Shown: positions 7,326 to 15,780, counted from the first letter of the stretch. The stretch is DNA of 64,000 nt from Candidatus Nitrososphaera evergladensis SR1 (GCF_000730285.1 NZ_CP007174.1:1736001-1800000); one strand, 5' to 3'. The notes: generated by a model not told the origin, from the letters alone. Numbers and translations: made by a program.

Positions 7326-9254
7326 ATGGCCTTGAATAAAATATTTTCAAGGAAAAACGTATTTTTGGTTGTTCTGATTGTTGTTGTTGCCTTTTCCCTC
7401 TCTGCCTTGTCATATCAACAGTCATCGCATATTTCACAGCAGATAGAACAGATGTCTACCAGCGACATCAGGTCAAATGCAGACATTCAGACACACGACC
7501 TTGCAAACCTGGTTTCAAATGAAATAAGCCATGTTCAAAGCGTCTCGCAAATGCTTTCCAAGTCTCCGCCTATACAGGGCGGTGATTTTGAAAAAGCAAA
7601 AGAAACGCTCAACCAGGCAGAGGATTCCAGCGGCCGCATCGTCGACTTTTACATGTGGCTTGACAAGGACGGCAGGCTGGTATGGCTAAGCAAAATGAAC
7701 CAGACTGCCTACCAACAGTACAAGGACTTTGATCTCAGTTACAGGTTATACTTTATTCATCCAAGGGATACGCACGAGGTCTATTACAGCAGTGTAATCG
7801 ATTCTAACGACCGCATTCACAGGCTGTACATATCGTATCCGATATTGAAAGAAGAAGCAGGAGGGACAATACTAACGCCCGCCTCTCCCCCAGGTACATC
7901 AAGCTCCACCAGCGTTAATAGCAGCAGTGGCGAAAACAATGCCACGCAGGGACAATTTGAAGGGATAATCGTTGCGGGAATCAGGACGGACATTTTTGGC
8001 AAGCTGCTGGAAGGACAGATCTCGCCAAATCTCCAAAGCCAAGTGGGATTGCTGGACAATAGAGGGATCATCCTGTATTCCAACCATACAGAATACATGG
8101 GCAAAAACGTCTTTGGTTACAAGTTCCAGTCGTTCCTTGGCGGATTTGATGCAGAGACTGGAAGGGCGATGAATGAAGGGTTCAAAGCTGCGCTTGCAGG
8201 AAACTCGGGTTCAAGGGACATCGCCATGGGCGGTGACGGCAATAAGGCGACGTTTGTGTACAAGCCCATCATCTTGGACGGAAAACAGTTTGGAGCTCTT
8301 TACGTCATAGCCTCCCATGCACAGGCGTCCGATACTGCGGCGCTGGTCAACGCGCAAAAGAATCTTTCCACAGGCGTAATCGGAGTCATCGGGGCTTCGG
8401 CGCTGGGGATAATATTTGCAATTCTTTTATGGAACAAAAGACTGGAAGAAACCGTAAGTGCACGGACCGGCGAATTAAAGACCGCAAATGAGCAGCTAAA
8501 AGCTCATGACAAGATGCAGACAGAATTTGTCAATATTGCCGCTCACGAACTGAGGACGCCTGTTCAGCCTATTGTTGGGATGATTGACATGCTAAAGTAC
8601 AGGCTTGATAGCAACGGCAGCGGCAATGGCAAGAGCAGAGTAGAAGTGACAGAAGAACAACTCGCATTGATGGACAGAAACGCCAGGCGGCTTCAGAAAC
8701 TGTCTTCTGAGATTTTGGACGCCACGAGGATTGAAGCAGGCACGCTCAGGCTGGATATGGAAGTGATGGACATCAATGACAAGGTAAGAAGCGTGATTGC
8801 AGATGCCAAGAGCATGGTTCCTTCGGATCAAAGCATAGACATACAATTCAAGCCGGCCACAGATGATTCGGGCCGGCCCATTCCGCTGCTTGTCAAGGCC
8901 GACAAACTCAGGATATTTCAGGTAATTTCAAACCTTGTTAGAAACGCAATCAAGTTCTCAGCCGAAGGTGGTGTCATCACAATTACAACCGACAAGAGAG
9001 AAGATGGCTATGCAATAGTGTCAGTCAAAGACCAGGGAGCAGGGATAAGCGCGGAGGTGCTTCCAAGGCTGTTTACCAAGTTCTCAACGGACAGGGAAAG
9101 GGGAGGCACGGGCCTTGGCCTTTTCATTGCAAAAAACATCGTCGAAGCTCACGGTGGAAGGATATGGGCGGAGAACAACAAGGATAACAAAGACGGCGAA
9201 AGAGGCGCCACTTTTTCTTTTACTCTGCCGCTTGCTGCTACAAAGCCTTGTTAA
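7326..9254 (+). CDS. membrane sensor histidine kinase with extracytoplasmic Cache-like domain
   Basis: 642 residues. Membrane helices at about 11-29 and 348-368 bracket a 320-residue outside domain of Cache type, which contains a Ser/Asn/Gly-rich insert (about 189-207). A short coiled coil (about 370-400) leads to the HisKA domain with phospho-acceptor His407 in IAAHELRTP. The HATPase domain has the N box (NLVRNAIKFS), G1 (DQGAGIS) and G2 (GGTGLGLFI). It lies 174 bases after the BMP-type binding protein; a lone receiver gene follows convergently at 9363. Its outside domain and HisKA context closely resemble the kinase at 28580, so the two are paralogues. Ligand unknown. Confidence 0.9.
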   Translation: MALNKIFSRKNVFLVVLIVVVAFSLSALSYQQSSHISQQIEQMSTSDIRSNADIQTHDLANLVSNEISHVQSVSQMLSKSPPIQGGDFEKAKETLNQAEDSSGRIVDFYMWLDKDGRLVWLSKMNQTAYQQYKDFDLSYRLYFIHPRDTHEVYYSSVIDSNDRIHRLYISYPILKEEAGGTILTPASPPGTSSSTSVNSSSGENNATQGQFEGIIVAGIRTDIFGKLLEGQISPNLQSQVGLLDNRGIILYSNHTEYMGKNVFGYKFQSFLGGFDAETGRAMNEGFKAALAGNSGSRDIAMGGDGNKATFVYKPIILDGKQFGALYVIASHAQASDTAALVNAQKNLSTGVIGVIGASALGIIFAILLWNKRLEETVSARTGELKTANEQLKAHDKMQTEFVNIAAHELRTPVQPIVGMIDMLKYRLDSNGSGNGKSRVEVTEEQLALMDRNARRLQKLSSEILDATRIEAGTLRLDMEVMDINDKVRSVIADAKSMVPSDQSIDIQFKPATDDSGRPIPLLVKADKLRIFQVISNLVRNAIKFSAEGGVITITTDKREDGYAIVSVKDQGAGISAEVLPRLFTKFSTDRERGGTGLGLFIAKNIVEAHGGRIWAENNKDNKDGERGATFSFTLPLAATKPC

Positions 9255-9362
9255 TTTTGAAAAAGATTTTGGCAGATATGGCGAAAGTGGAACATTGTGT
9301 TTTTTGTAAATGCAACCAAGTTGCGTTATAGTATAAGGGGCGAAAGGTCAGATTTCTTGCAT

Positions 9363-9734
9363 CTAGTTCTTTTTGTGATACGTTTCCAAAGTCTTGGCCA
9401 AGCTCTCCGGGGAAAATGGCTTTCGGAATACCTTCATCACGCCTGCGTCTCTCATCAGTTTCTCGCTCTCTGGTGAAATATCCATGGCCGTAATGACAAA
9501 CACCGGCTTTCTTCTGAGGATCCCTTTGTACGCAAGAGCCCTTAAAGAATCAAAGCCATTGATTCCTGGCATCGACAAGTCCAAGAGAGCGACGTCGAAT
9601 GAACCCTCGCTGCTCATGGCTTTCAGGCCATCCTCTCCATTGTTGTATACTCTGCAAACTTCTCCCCTCTCTCTAAAATAGTCGGCAAGCGTTTCTGTAA
9701 TGTCGGGGTCATCATCGATTATCAGGATTTCCAA
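9363..9734 (-). CDS. single-domain response regulator (CheY-like receiver)
   Basis: 123 residues, a complete receiver domain and nothing else: acidic pocket D7-D9, phospho-acceptor Asp52 in LLDLSMPG, Thr82 in VITAMD, and Lys105 in FRKPF. With no output domain it must act by protein contact, as is common in thaumarchaeal two-component systems. It is transcribed towards the kinase at 7326, which is the likely but unproven partner. Confidence 0.9.
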   Translation of the reverse strand: MEILIIDDDPDITETLADYFRERGEVCRVYNNGEDGLKAMSSEGSFDVALLDLSMPGINGFDSLRALAYKGILRRKPVFVITAMDISPESEKLMRDAGVMKVFRKPFSPESLAKTLETYHKKN

Positions 9735-9817
9735 TTCCCTTGTTTCTTTTATACCGAGAACATAGCATTAAGTCTTGTTAATCTTTCGTCATTAGCTTTC
9801 TATTGTAGGTTTTGTCG

Positions 9818-9931
9818 ATGGCAAATACAAAAGTTGCTCTACTTTCGTTCTTTTTGATATTCCTTTTTCTATCTTCGCCTGTCCTCTCTATTGATGTGGC
9901 TAATTTGTCTTGCACTTCTCAATCATTATAG
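9818..9931 (+). CDS. candidate secreted micro-peptide
   Basis: A 37-codon frame from ATG to TAG reads like a signal peptide: MANTK, then a long L/F/I-rich core (residues 6-19), SSPVLS before a possible cleavage site, and a 13-residue tail with one Cys. It lies between the receiver gene and the RHH gene. A hydrophobic stretch with an N-terminal Lys and a small-residue cleavage motif is unlikely but not impossible by chance. No homologue is recognised. Confidence 0.35.
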   Translation: MANTKVALLSFFLIFLFLSSPVLSIDVANLSCTSQSL

Positions 9932-10000
9932 AAGAATTATATCGAGTGTTTTTTCATGCTTTGCAACAACTATAATAGTCATAGAGGGAGTTTGAGCTCT

Positions 10001-10519
10001 ATGTCGGAAAACGACAATGTTTCCATTACATTCCGCGTTGATTCGAGAAGAGTCGATCAGCTGCGCATAATCGCCGCTGAGCAGGGCATGAGCTTGAACC
10101 TTCTTGTGTCGCATATACTTTCAAGTTACTTGGAGTGGGAAAGCATTGCCCCAAAGGCGGGGCTGGCCATTGTCCAAAAAGAAGTAATAAAGGCGTTCGT
10201 CAACCAGATGGGTGACGACGAATTAAAAAAGACCGCAATAAAGGCCGCAGATAGTTTTTTGGAGACTCTTCTTCTAATGACTGGCAAAAAGGACGTGGAT
10301 TCCGTTCTCTTTGTACTTCGAAGTAAATTCAAGAGATCGGGATTCACCATAAGATCTTTTGAAGAAACCGATGGAAGGAAAATATTAGTTCAGCATGATA
10401 TGGGGAACAAAGTATCTATTTTCTTCAAGATGTATGTTGAAAGACTTATCAACAATGCAGGCAGTCCTGTTAAAATCGACACCACCGACAAGAGTCTGAT
10501 AATAGAGATTCCAAACTAG
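10001..10519 (+). CDS. ribbon-helix-helix-type DNA-binding protein with extra C-terminal domain
   Basis: 172 residues from the ATG at 10001; a frame to 9956 is open but reads poorly. Residues 7-45 (VSITFRVDSRRVDQLRIIAAEQGMSLNLLVSHIL) have the strand-helix-helix pattern of RHH regulators. The remaining 125 residues form a mixed helix/strand domain, unrecognised, probably for sensing or oligomerisation. The gene stands alone and may be autoregulated. RHH with a long C-terminal domain is frequent in soil thaumarchaea; targets are unknown. Confidence 0.65.
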   Translation: MSENDNVSITFRVDSRRVDQLRIIAAEQGMSLNLLVSHILSSYLEWESIAPKAGLAIVQKEVIKAFVNQMGDDELKKTAIKAADSFLETLLLMTGKKDVDSVLFVLRSKFKRSGFTIRSFEETDGRKILVQHDMGNKVSIFFKMYVERLINNAGSPVKIDTTDKSLIIEIPN

Positions 10520-10643
10520 AGTAAAAAATTGCTGCGATAATTTTTTTTACTCCACTATCATAGCGACATCGGGCGACAACGACGGCAAGCTATCTGCGAT
10601 CTCTTTCGTTATCCGCTCCTTCTGACTAAATCTGTAAAGCTAA

Positions 10644-10652
10644 CCTTTATTA
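10644..10652 (+). promoter_or_regulatory. TATA box of the OB-fold gene
   Basis: CCTTTATTA is centred 29 bases before the ATG at 10677, so the transcript is expected to be leaderless. Confidence 0.45.
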
Positions 10653-10676
10653 CGAGAATATTCTCATCCTTCTGGC

Positions 10677-10964
10677 ATGAAGATAAGCGAACTGAAGCCC
10701 GGTATGCGCAACGTCAGCGTCACCGCCAAGGTGGACTCTGTCGGCCAGCCAAGGACCGTGAACCTAAAGGCAGGCGGCACAAACACCGTGGCCGATGCCA
10801 TAATTTCTGACGACAGCGGCAGCATAAAGCTGTCCCTGTGGGGCGACGACATCAACAAGATTCAGGCTGGCGACAGGATATCTGTAGAAAACGGCTACAT
10901 CAACACGTTCAAGGGCGAAAACAGCATCAGCGTCGGCAAGTTTGGCAAGCTGACAAAAGCTTGA
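10677..10964 (+). CDS. single OB-fold ssDNA-binding protein (SSB/SOSS-B type)
   Basis: 95 residues that make one OB fold of the RPA/SsoSSB/SOSS-B kind: MKISELKPGMRNVSVTAKV start, DAIISDDSGSIKLSLWGDD core, then GDRISVENGYINTFKGENSISVG. These proteins bind single-stranded DNA in replication and repair. The acidic C-terminal tail of crenarchaeal SSB is missing, so it may work with other OB proteins. It is transcribed convergently with the PAC2 gene. The fold is clear; the exact role (general SSB or accessory) is inferred. Confidence 0.85.
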   Translation: MKISELKPGMRNVSVTAKVDSVGQPRTVNLKAGGTNTVADAIISDDSGSIKLSLWGDDINKIQAGDRISVENGYINTFKGENSISVGKFGKLTKA

Positions 10965-10968
10965 TCGG

Positions 10969-11766
10969 CTAGCTGATGTATCCCGTGTTGCGCGGCTTTT
11001 GAGGCTGCTGCTGTTGCTGGCCTTCTTGGGCCAGACCGCCTCTTCCAGCTGCCATCTGCTGTTCTATCGTTTGTATCAGCATCTCTGTGTCTTTTGCGCG
11101 TTTTTCAAGGTTTGACATGTCCACGTTGATGCCTATTATCGAAAGCAATGTCTCAAGCACCGCCTTGGACGCCTTGGCATCAACCACATAGCCGGATGTC
11201 TCGCCAAGCAGGCACGTGCCCTTTATGCCACGCAGTTTTGCTATCCCGATGACAAGGCCGTTCATGCCCGTGATGCTGCCGCTGTCCATGAGGGACACGC
11301 CATGCGATGCAAAATTCCCGACAAGGGAGGCATCCGTGGCAGTCCCAAAGACGCGGGGCTTATCCACAAAGACGCCCGTTATGTATGCGGCAAGGGTAAA
11401 CACCTGCTTTGCGCCAAACTGCGCGCCAAAGTCAAGTATGTGTTCTGCAAGCGCGTATTCAGAGTCAGGATCTGACGGTTGCGAGTCGCCTGTAAGAAGG
11501 AGCAGGCTAGTTTCTTTGCCCTGCCAGGAAAATATGCTGTTTTTCATGAGATCTGCCGTGCCGTCGGTGCGTATCATCACCTGCGGGGGAAAAGAGCTTG
11601 AATAGATATCCGCAAGGTGTGTCGCATGGAGCTCCTGTATGAGGTGGTCTATTGCCAGCTTGCCGACATAGCCCGAGCCGGGAAAGCCGCACACTAGGCG
11701 GGGCTCGGTCGCAAACTTGGGCATTTCCTTGGCAGAATATACAAACTGGATCTCGCCGGCAGGCAC
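10969..11766 (-). CDS. PAC2-family proteasome assembly chaperone
   Basis: 265 residues with PAC2 hallmarks: LVCGFPGSGYVGKLAIDHLI near the N-terminus, LLLLTGDSQPSDPDSEYALAE, FTLAAYITG, and GLVIGIAKLRGIKGTCLLGETSGY. Archaeal PbaA/PbaB proteins of this family bind proteasome subunits during assembly or act as their ATP-independent partners. The C-terminus adds a coiled region and a Gly/Gln-rich tail (residues about 245-262). Monocistronic as far as seen. Family assignment is strong, target subunit inferred. Confidence 0.88.
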   Translation of the reverse strand: MPAGEIQFVYSAKEMPKFATEPRLVCGFPGSGYVGKLAIDHLIQELHATHLADIYSSSFPPQVMIRTDGTADLMKNSIFSWQGKETSLLLLTGDSQPSDPDSEYALAEHILDFGAQFGAKQVFTLAAYITGVFVDKPRVFGTATDASLVGNFASHGVSLMDSGSITGMNGLVIGIAKLRGIKGTCLLGETSGYVVDAKASKAVLETLLSIIGINVDMSNLEKRAKDTEMLIQTIEQQMAAGRGGLAQEGQQQQQPQKPRNTGYIS

Positions 11767-11907
11767 TATGCTCTCTTGAGCGCCTCATGCTCTTTAAAGC
11801 CTTTCCTGCAGGCAAAAAAATCCACGCCAAGAAGTGTCTTCATCTGTTTTTCTTGAGCTCGTCGCTATCCTTTATGAATGGATAGTGGTCTTTTTCTGAA
11901 AAGACTG

Positions 11908-12459
11908 CTAGCTGTCGTCATCATGCAGGCTGGCGGCACTACTGCCATACATCTGGGCCAGCGCGGCATCAACCTGCCCTTCCGGCACGCCAAAAAAGGA
12001 AAACACCTCTGCCATGCTTGCCGCATAGTACTTTCTTTGCCCTGGTGCCGCGGAAGCGACATAGGCGTTTGAGGCTTCTTCAAGCAGCAGTCTTGCTTGC
12101 CTGTTCCACTCTGCGACATCGCCTGCCATGACAAGTGGGCCGAGCCTTGCAAAAGCCGCTATGATGCCTATCCTGTATTTTTGCAGCTGCACCTTGACAG
12201 GGTTCTTGTCGGCAAGTGACGGGGCGAGTGCGCATATCTTGCTCTGGTACTCGTCAAGGTTCTTGGCGATGCTGAACGTCTCGCCGAGCGCCGGCACGCT
12301 TTTTCTAGCCGCCCTTGCGTCGACGGACACGCCCTCTTCAATGACGCCCAAAAGCGGCAGGAGCACAAAGTCTGGAGAGGTTATGCCGTCGCCGGCAAGA
12401 AATTTTCTGCACTTTGCGGCAGAAATGTGCGCAACTATTGCGGCAAGAATTGTCATCAT
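11908..12459 (-). CDS. conserved-looking helical protein, unknown
   Basis: 183 residues, almost entirely helical, Ala-rich, with no membrane span. Coding character is good (high G+C third positions like its neighbours). The chosen ATG at 12459 follows a short gap from the membrane gene at 12507. No motif or catalytic pattern stands out, and the acidic DDDS tail is the only obvious feature. It is on the same strand as the membrane protein upstream and may be cotranscribed with it. Confidence 0.65.
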   Translation of the reverse strand: MMTILAAIVAHISAAKCRKFLAGDGITSPDFVLLPLLGVIEEGVSVDARAARKSVPALGETFSIAKNLDEYQSKICALAPSLADKNPVKVQLQKYRIGIIAAFARLGPLVMAGDVAEWNRQARLLLEEASNAYVASAAPGQRKYYAASMAEVFSFFGVPEGQVDAALAQMYGSSAASLHDDDS

Positions 12460-12506
12460 GCGCGTGCATGTGGCGCGCGTCGGGAGTATAAATTGTATAA
12501 TAATGA

Positions 12507-13334
12507 TTAGATTAACCCTGCAGCGGTTTGTTCTTTTACCGACAGCGTCTTGGCACCTTTCAGCCTAGAGTACGTATTGAGCATGGCTCCTGCAAAGCAG
12601 AGGTATGAAAGGCAGTAGAGCAGATCCCACTCTGCTCCCTCTGCAGATCTGTCTTGCAGTGCTACATAGCCAAAACCCGTGTCTGCCACTGCAATGGAAA
12701 TGAGCGCCGCAACAAGCATGATGATCGAAAACTTGTCGATGAGGGCCGACCTGTAACCGACCACGATGACTGCTGCAGGCACGATGAGCGCGCCGTCAAG
12801 AAGAGGGTAGGCTACGCTTATTGCAAGCACGACAGGATCGTTGTTGTTGCCTGCCGTACCAAAACCCATCGCGCTTTCGACTATTTGTATCAAGAACAAG
12901 TTCAGAAACAGCGCCTCGACTGTTACCGCCCCGACAAGCAGGACCATCCTGGTTTCCTGAGTTCTTGCGGCAAGCGTCCTGTACAGCGAAAACACCACGT
13001 ATGCGGCAAATCCGTATCCTGCCAGGTACAAAAGGTCGGCCGCCGACGGGTACGGGTCAATATCGAGCACAAAGAGCATGTAACTCCATGCCAGCTCTGC
13101 GGCAAGCCATGAAAACAGCGCGGCCGCAAGAAAGCCCACGAGCCTCTTTCCGGCCGGAACCTTTTGGGCCCTGACGGCAAAAACCGACGAACCTGCCGCC
13201 GCTATTGCCGTGGCGTTTATGCTCATGTCCCTTGCAAGGTCGCTTTTGTCACCTGCAAGCGCTATGCTTGCAGCTATGGCCGCCATTGCAGCCGTAATCG
13301 CGGCAAGCGTGAGCCCATGCGCTTTTTGCAACAA
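12507..13334 (-). CDS. integral membrane protein, about eight spans, sensor-type membrane domain
   Basis: 275 residues with about eight hydrophobic helices. The YPSAADLLYLAGYG and AVADTGFGY motifs in loop-helix contexts resemble the stand-alone membrane module placed before GGDEF or kinase domains in many bacterial and archaeal sensors. Here there is no output domain, only a short cytosolic tail. It may be a sensor subunit that works with a separate kinase or regulator. That role is inference from motif similarity alone. Confidence 0.65.
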   Translation of the reverse strand: MLQKAHGLTLAAITAAMAAIAASIALAGDKSDLARDMSINATAIAAAGSSVFAVRAQKVPAGKRLVGFLAAALFSWLAAELAWSYMLFVLDIDPYPSAADLLYLAGYGFAAYVVFSLYRTLAARTQETRMVLLVGAVTVEALFLNLFLIQIVESAMGFGTAGNNNDPVVLAISVAYPLLDGALIVPAAVIVVGYRSALIDKFSIIMLVAALISIAVADTGFGYVALQDRSAEGAEWDLLYCLSYLCFAGAMLNTYSRLKGAKTLSVKEQTAAGLI

Positions 13335-13435
13335 TGACAGTGTGCGTATGCCGGTTGCAAGGGCCGGTAAAAATACTACACTACTCTTGCCGCATAAAAG
13401 CCCAAGCCGGCCCGTCCGTGATCTAGGCTCTCCCT

Positions 13436-13720
13436 CTAGCGTCCATCTGGAATGGCTGTCTTCTTTTTTGTGTTGTCTGCAAAAAATTCTAAAAGGACCA
13501 TGGTGGCGCCTGCCTCGTCGGCTGTTAGGTTCACTAATTTATAGTCGTATGCGCCCAATATGAGTCGCCAGTCTTCAAGCGTCTGTTCCTTGGTTATCTT
13601 GGCACGTTGCCGCGCTACAAATCTTTGAAACGTCTTCGTAAATGCAATGTCAGTTTGGTATTTTTCAACGGCATGGGCTTCAATCAGCTTTTGGATCAGC
13701 CCATTCTCCACCCACAACAA
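13436..13720 (-). CDS. tandem paralogue family, member 1 (unknown small protein)
   Basis: 94 residues. Shares a clear pattern with the next two minus-strand genes: NGLIQKL near the N-terminus, AFTKTF, then W-R-x-I-L with a Tyr/Phe and LxxLTxDE, ending in an LLEFF helix. The family looks like a small all-helical domain. Each copy has its own intergenic space of about 170-230 bases, so each is probably transcribed separately. Function unknown; the W-R-x-I motif and E-E helix are the most conserved parts. Confidence 0.6.
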   Translation of the reverse strand: MLWVENGLIQKLIEAHAVEKYQTDIAFTKTFQRFVARQRAKITKEQTLEDWRLILGAYDYKLVNLTADEAGATMVLLEFFADNTKKKTAIPDGR

Positions 13721-13892
13721 TTGCCAATAATGGCGACTATTAGCACTCTATTAACCATATGCGGAGCAAAATCTAGATAAATTATCAAGAGTCTGTGCTT
13801 TAATGGGATTATGCATCATGCGTGAGGTTGCAAACGCAATACAATAACAATAATAATACGACACCCGCCGACCTGACTCCTATATACACGCG

Positions 13893-14147
13893 TCAATAGT
13901 TTTTTCTGCGGTGCACCGTAGAATAAATGAAAAGCGACAGGATGGCAGATATCTCTTCGCTTGACAGACCGGAAAGCGCCGGATGGTAGCTGGACATGAT
14001 TGACCGCCAGTTTTCAGTCGTCTTTGGGTTGTTCTCACATACGGCTCTGAACAACATCCTGCTAAATCCCGCGTTAAATGCGATGTTCTCCTTGCCCATT
14101 TGCACTGCGTGGACTTTTTGCAACTTGCTTACTAGGCCGTTGATCTG
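13893..14147 (-). CDS. tandem paralogue family, member 2 (unknown small protein)
   Basis: 84 residues from the ATG at 14147, chosen because MQINGLVSKL then aligns with the N-termini of the other two copies (NGLIQKL, NGLIDKL); a frame to 14195 is also open. It has NAGF in place of FTKTF, NWRSIMSSY, LSSEEISAILSLF and a basic HRRKNY tail. It is the most diverged copy. A TATA-like stretch upstream is not obvious. Confidence 0.6.
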   Translation of the reverse strand, partial: QINGLVSKLQKVHAVQMGKENIAFNAGFSRMLFRAVCENNPKTTENWRSIMSSYHPALSGLSSEEISAILSLFIYSTVHRRKNY

Positions 14148-14296
14148 CATGGCAATTATGGTGGTATATGTGCCATTAATAGGCAATGTGGTCAACTAAA
14201 TATCCCATAAACGCAAAGCAGACAGTATTATTGAGGTTAAACCTTATTTGAAAGCAAAAGTATGGCGGATTGCGCAAGCCGATTGGTCAAATACAT

Positions 14297-14306
14297 GGGG
14301 GGGGGG
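14297..14306 (+). repeat. run of ten G
   Basis: An uninterrupted G10 tract lies between paralogue 2 and paralogue 3. Such runs slip readily in replication and could vary in length between cells. Confidence 0.9.
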
Positions 14307-14377
14307 AAAGAAAAGGATGGAGAAAACCTGGCAGAAACAGGACGCCACTGTGTGTATATACTTGCGCGTGTCTGCTC

Positions 14378-14653
14378 CTAGCGCTCATCTACAATAGCCC
14401 GCTGGGCGTGGTTCAGGTAATAGTCTAGCAGCATCACGGTTGCTTCTATCTCCTCCGTTGTCAGGTTTGCCAGGGAAGATTCGAAATTTGCTAGGATCTC
14501 GCGCCAGCCTTGGATGGTGTCTATCTTTATAAAACTGCAAGATATGCTGCAAAGAAGATACCCGCCAAAGGAATTTGTAAAGGTAAGTTCGCCGTCGCGT
14601 TTTTCGGCTACTCGCGCTTTCAGCAATTTATCAATCAGTCCATTGACGAGCAT
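14378..14653 (-). CDS. tandem paralogue family, member 3 (unknown small protein)
   Basis: 91 residues beginning MLVNGLIDKL. Shared pattern with the two downstream copies: LTFTNSF, GWREILANF, LANLTTEEIEATVMLLDYYL. Two Cys at about 34 and 38 (LLCSISCSF) are not conserved in the others. The three copies in one orientation suggest repeated tandem duplication followed by quick divergence. No family is recognised. Confidence 0.6.
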   Translation of the reverse strand: MLVNGLIDKLLKARVAEKRDGELTFTNSFGGYLLCSISCSFIKIDTIQGWREILANFESSLANLTTEEIEATVMLLDYYLNHAQRAIVDER

Positions 14654-14950
14654 GAGGCATTACAATGTCTGACCCTATTAACGCCCTATGACCAAAACAC
14701 GTCCTATAAAACGAGCATTTTAACTAAGAAACCTGCTTTATATGCCGCGCTTGTTACATTAAATGAACCTAGTAGAATATCCCTGAATATTGTTCTTTGA
14801 TTGCTAGCCTGCTTATAAGCGCCTGGCCGCATCATCTGGATCGCGCCTGCAAGTGCTAAAATGTTTTTAGTACACGATAATCTTATTATTGACAAACTCC
14901 AAGAGATCCTAGGGGAGCTTGCAGCCCCTTGAATCCGTAAGGAACTGCGC

Positions 14951-15022
14951 CGGGGTCAGGCTCTGGCCGGTCCAGTCCGTTCCGTCTAATCAAAACGTCT
15001 GTTCCGACCCGTCCTGATCCCG
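14951..15022 (+). ncRNA. hairpin of the TCAGG/CCTGA group
   Basis: CGGGGTCAGG (14951-14960) pairs with CCTGATCCCG (15013-15022), ten pairs with one G-U, around a 52-base inner part. One of several intergenic hairpins that share a TCAGG...CCTGA core. Strand arbitrary; whether it is transcribed is unknown. Confidence 0.4.
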
Positions 15023-15117
15023 ATTGATTTTTCAATAATGCCTCGTGCTATGTGTTGCCCATTTATGCGTCGCGCCAAGATATATGCTGATATATTCTGC
15101 CGTTGTACAGGTATAAC

Positions 15118-15206
15118 TGCGGAGTAGGCCTTTCAGGGACGCCCTTTTGCCCTAAAGAAGCTCTTGGACGTTTCTTGTTGCATTTGACATGCTGGTCTAC
15201 TCCGCA
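15118..15206 (+). repeat. perfect 10-bp inverted repeat with 69-base spacer, inside a direct-repeat pair
   Basis: TGCGGAGTAG (15118-15127) pairs with CTACTCCGCA (15197-15206). Imperfect direct repeats sit outside it at 15084-15112 and 15267-15294, sharing ATGCTGATAT and ACAGGT. The unit could be a small mobile relic or a structured RNA. Confidence 0.45.
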
Positions 15207-15354
15207 CTTTTGGTTCTTTATTAAATGACTACGTTCAATCATGTGTGCGTGATTTAGGAAACATACATGCTGATATTCTATAACTTGCACAGGTGTTTGA
15301 TCAACTGGAAGCAGATTAGATCACGCTTAAAGTAAACGCGCTCGTAAAGATGCC

Positions 15355-15525
15355 ATGGAAATGAAATGTAGAGACGTCGGGTTTAACTGCGACTTTGTGG
15401 CAAAGGGTAACTCGGAGCAAGAAATCATGCAGCAAGCCGCAGCGCACGCACAAAGGGACCACGGCATGAAGCCAGAAGAAATCACCGAGGATTTACAAAA
15501 CAAAATCCGTGCAAACATTCACTAG
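15355..15525 (+). CDS. DUF1059-family small protein
   Basis: 56 residues, ATG to TAG. MKCRDVGFNCDFVAKGNSEQ followed by the helix with HAQRDHGMKPEE is the standard DUF1059 pattern: two Cys with six residues between them near the N-terminus, then an Ala/His helix ending in HG. The family is widespread in archaea and actinobacteria, with no known function; Cys and His could bind metal. A T-rich terminator follows immediately. Isolated from other genes. Confidence 0.85.
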   Translation: MEMKCRDVGFNCDFVAKGNSEQEIMQQAAAHAQRDHGMKPEEITEDLQNKIRANIH

Positions 15526-15528
15526 AGA

Positions 15529-15544
15529 TTTTTTTCCCTTTTTT
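15529..15544 (+). terminator. T-rich terminator after the DUF1059 gene
   Basis: Two T runs separated by CCC begin four bases after the stop codon, the usual archaeal termination signal. Confidence 0.5.
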
Positions 15545-15725
15545 GTAAGGAGCAAAAATCTCTGCGTATCTGTTAATTTCGCTTAGTTTTTGACGCTTTC
15601 TTTTATACGTCTGCAAGTTTTGGCAGATGTCGGTAGGGGCCTTTAGCGCATACGCTGCCATTTGCTATGTTGAAATGAATGCCGCAGTTTTTGATGGCTA
15701 ACACGGACAAATTCGATATCATATT

Positions 15726-15780
15726 GGTCAGGGAGCGCCAGATGGGCAAAATGAATTCCCACCATGGCCCCGCCCTGACC
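15726..15780 (+). ncRNA. hairpin of the TCAGG/CCTGA group
   Basis: GGTCAGGG (15726-15733) pairs perfectly with CCCTGACC (15773-15780) around 39 bases, with a possible inner TGGG/CCCA stem. GTTCG follows the stem, as in the hairpin at 16305. Confidence 0.4.

Larger units (their letters stand above)
14654..15354. other. intergenic region with two large hairpins
   Basis: No supported gene. A 75-codon frame at 15063-15290 (minus, GTG start) overlaps the large inverted repeat at 15118-15206 and a pair of direct repeats, so it is treated as chance. The region holds the hairpins listed separately. Confidence 0.5.

Noticed and set aside
15063-15290. 75-codon frame on the minus strand
   Set aside because: Runs through the inverted repeat at 15118-15206 and the repeat pair; no domain or promoter support.
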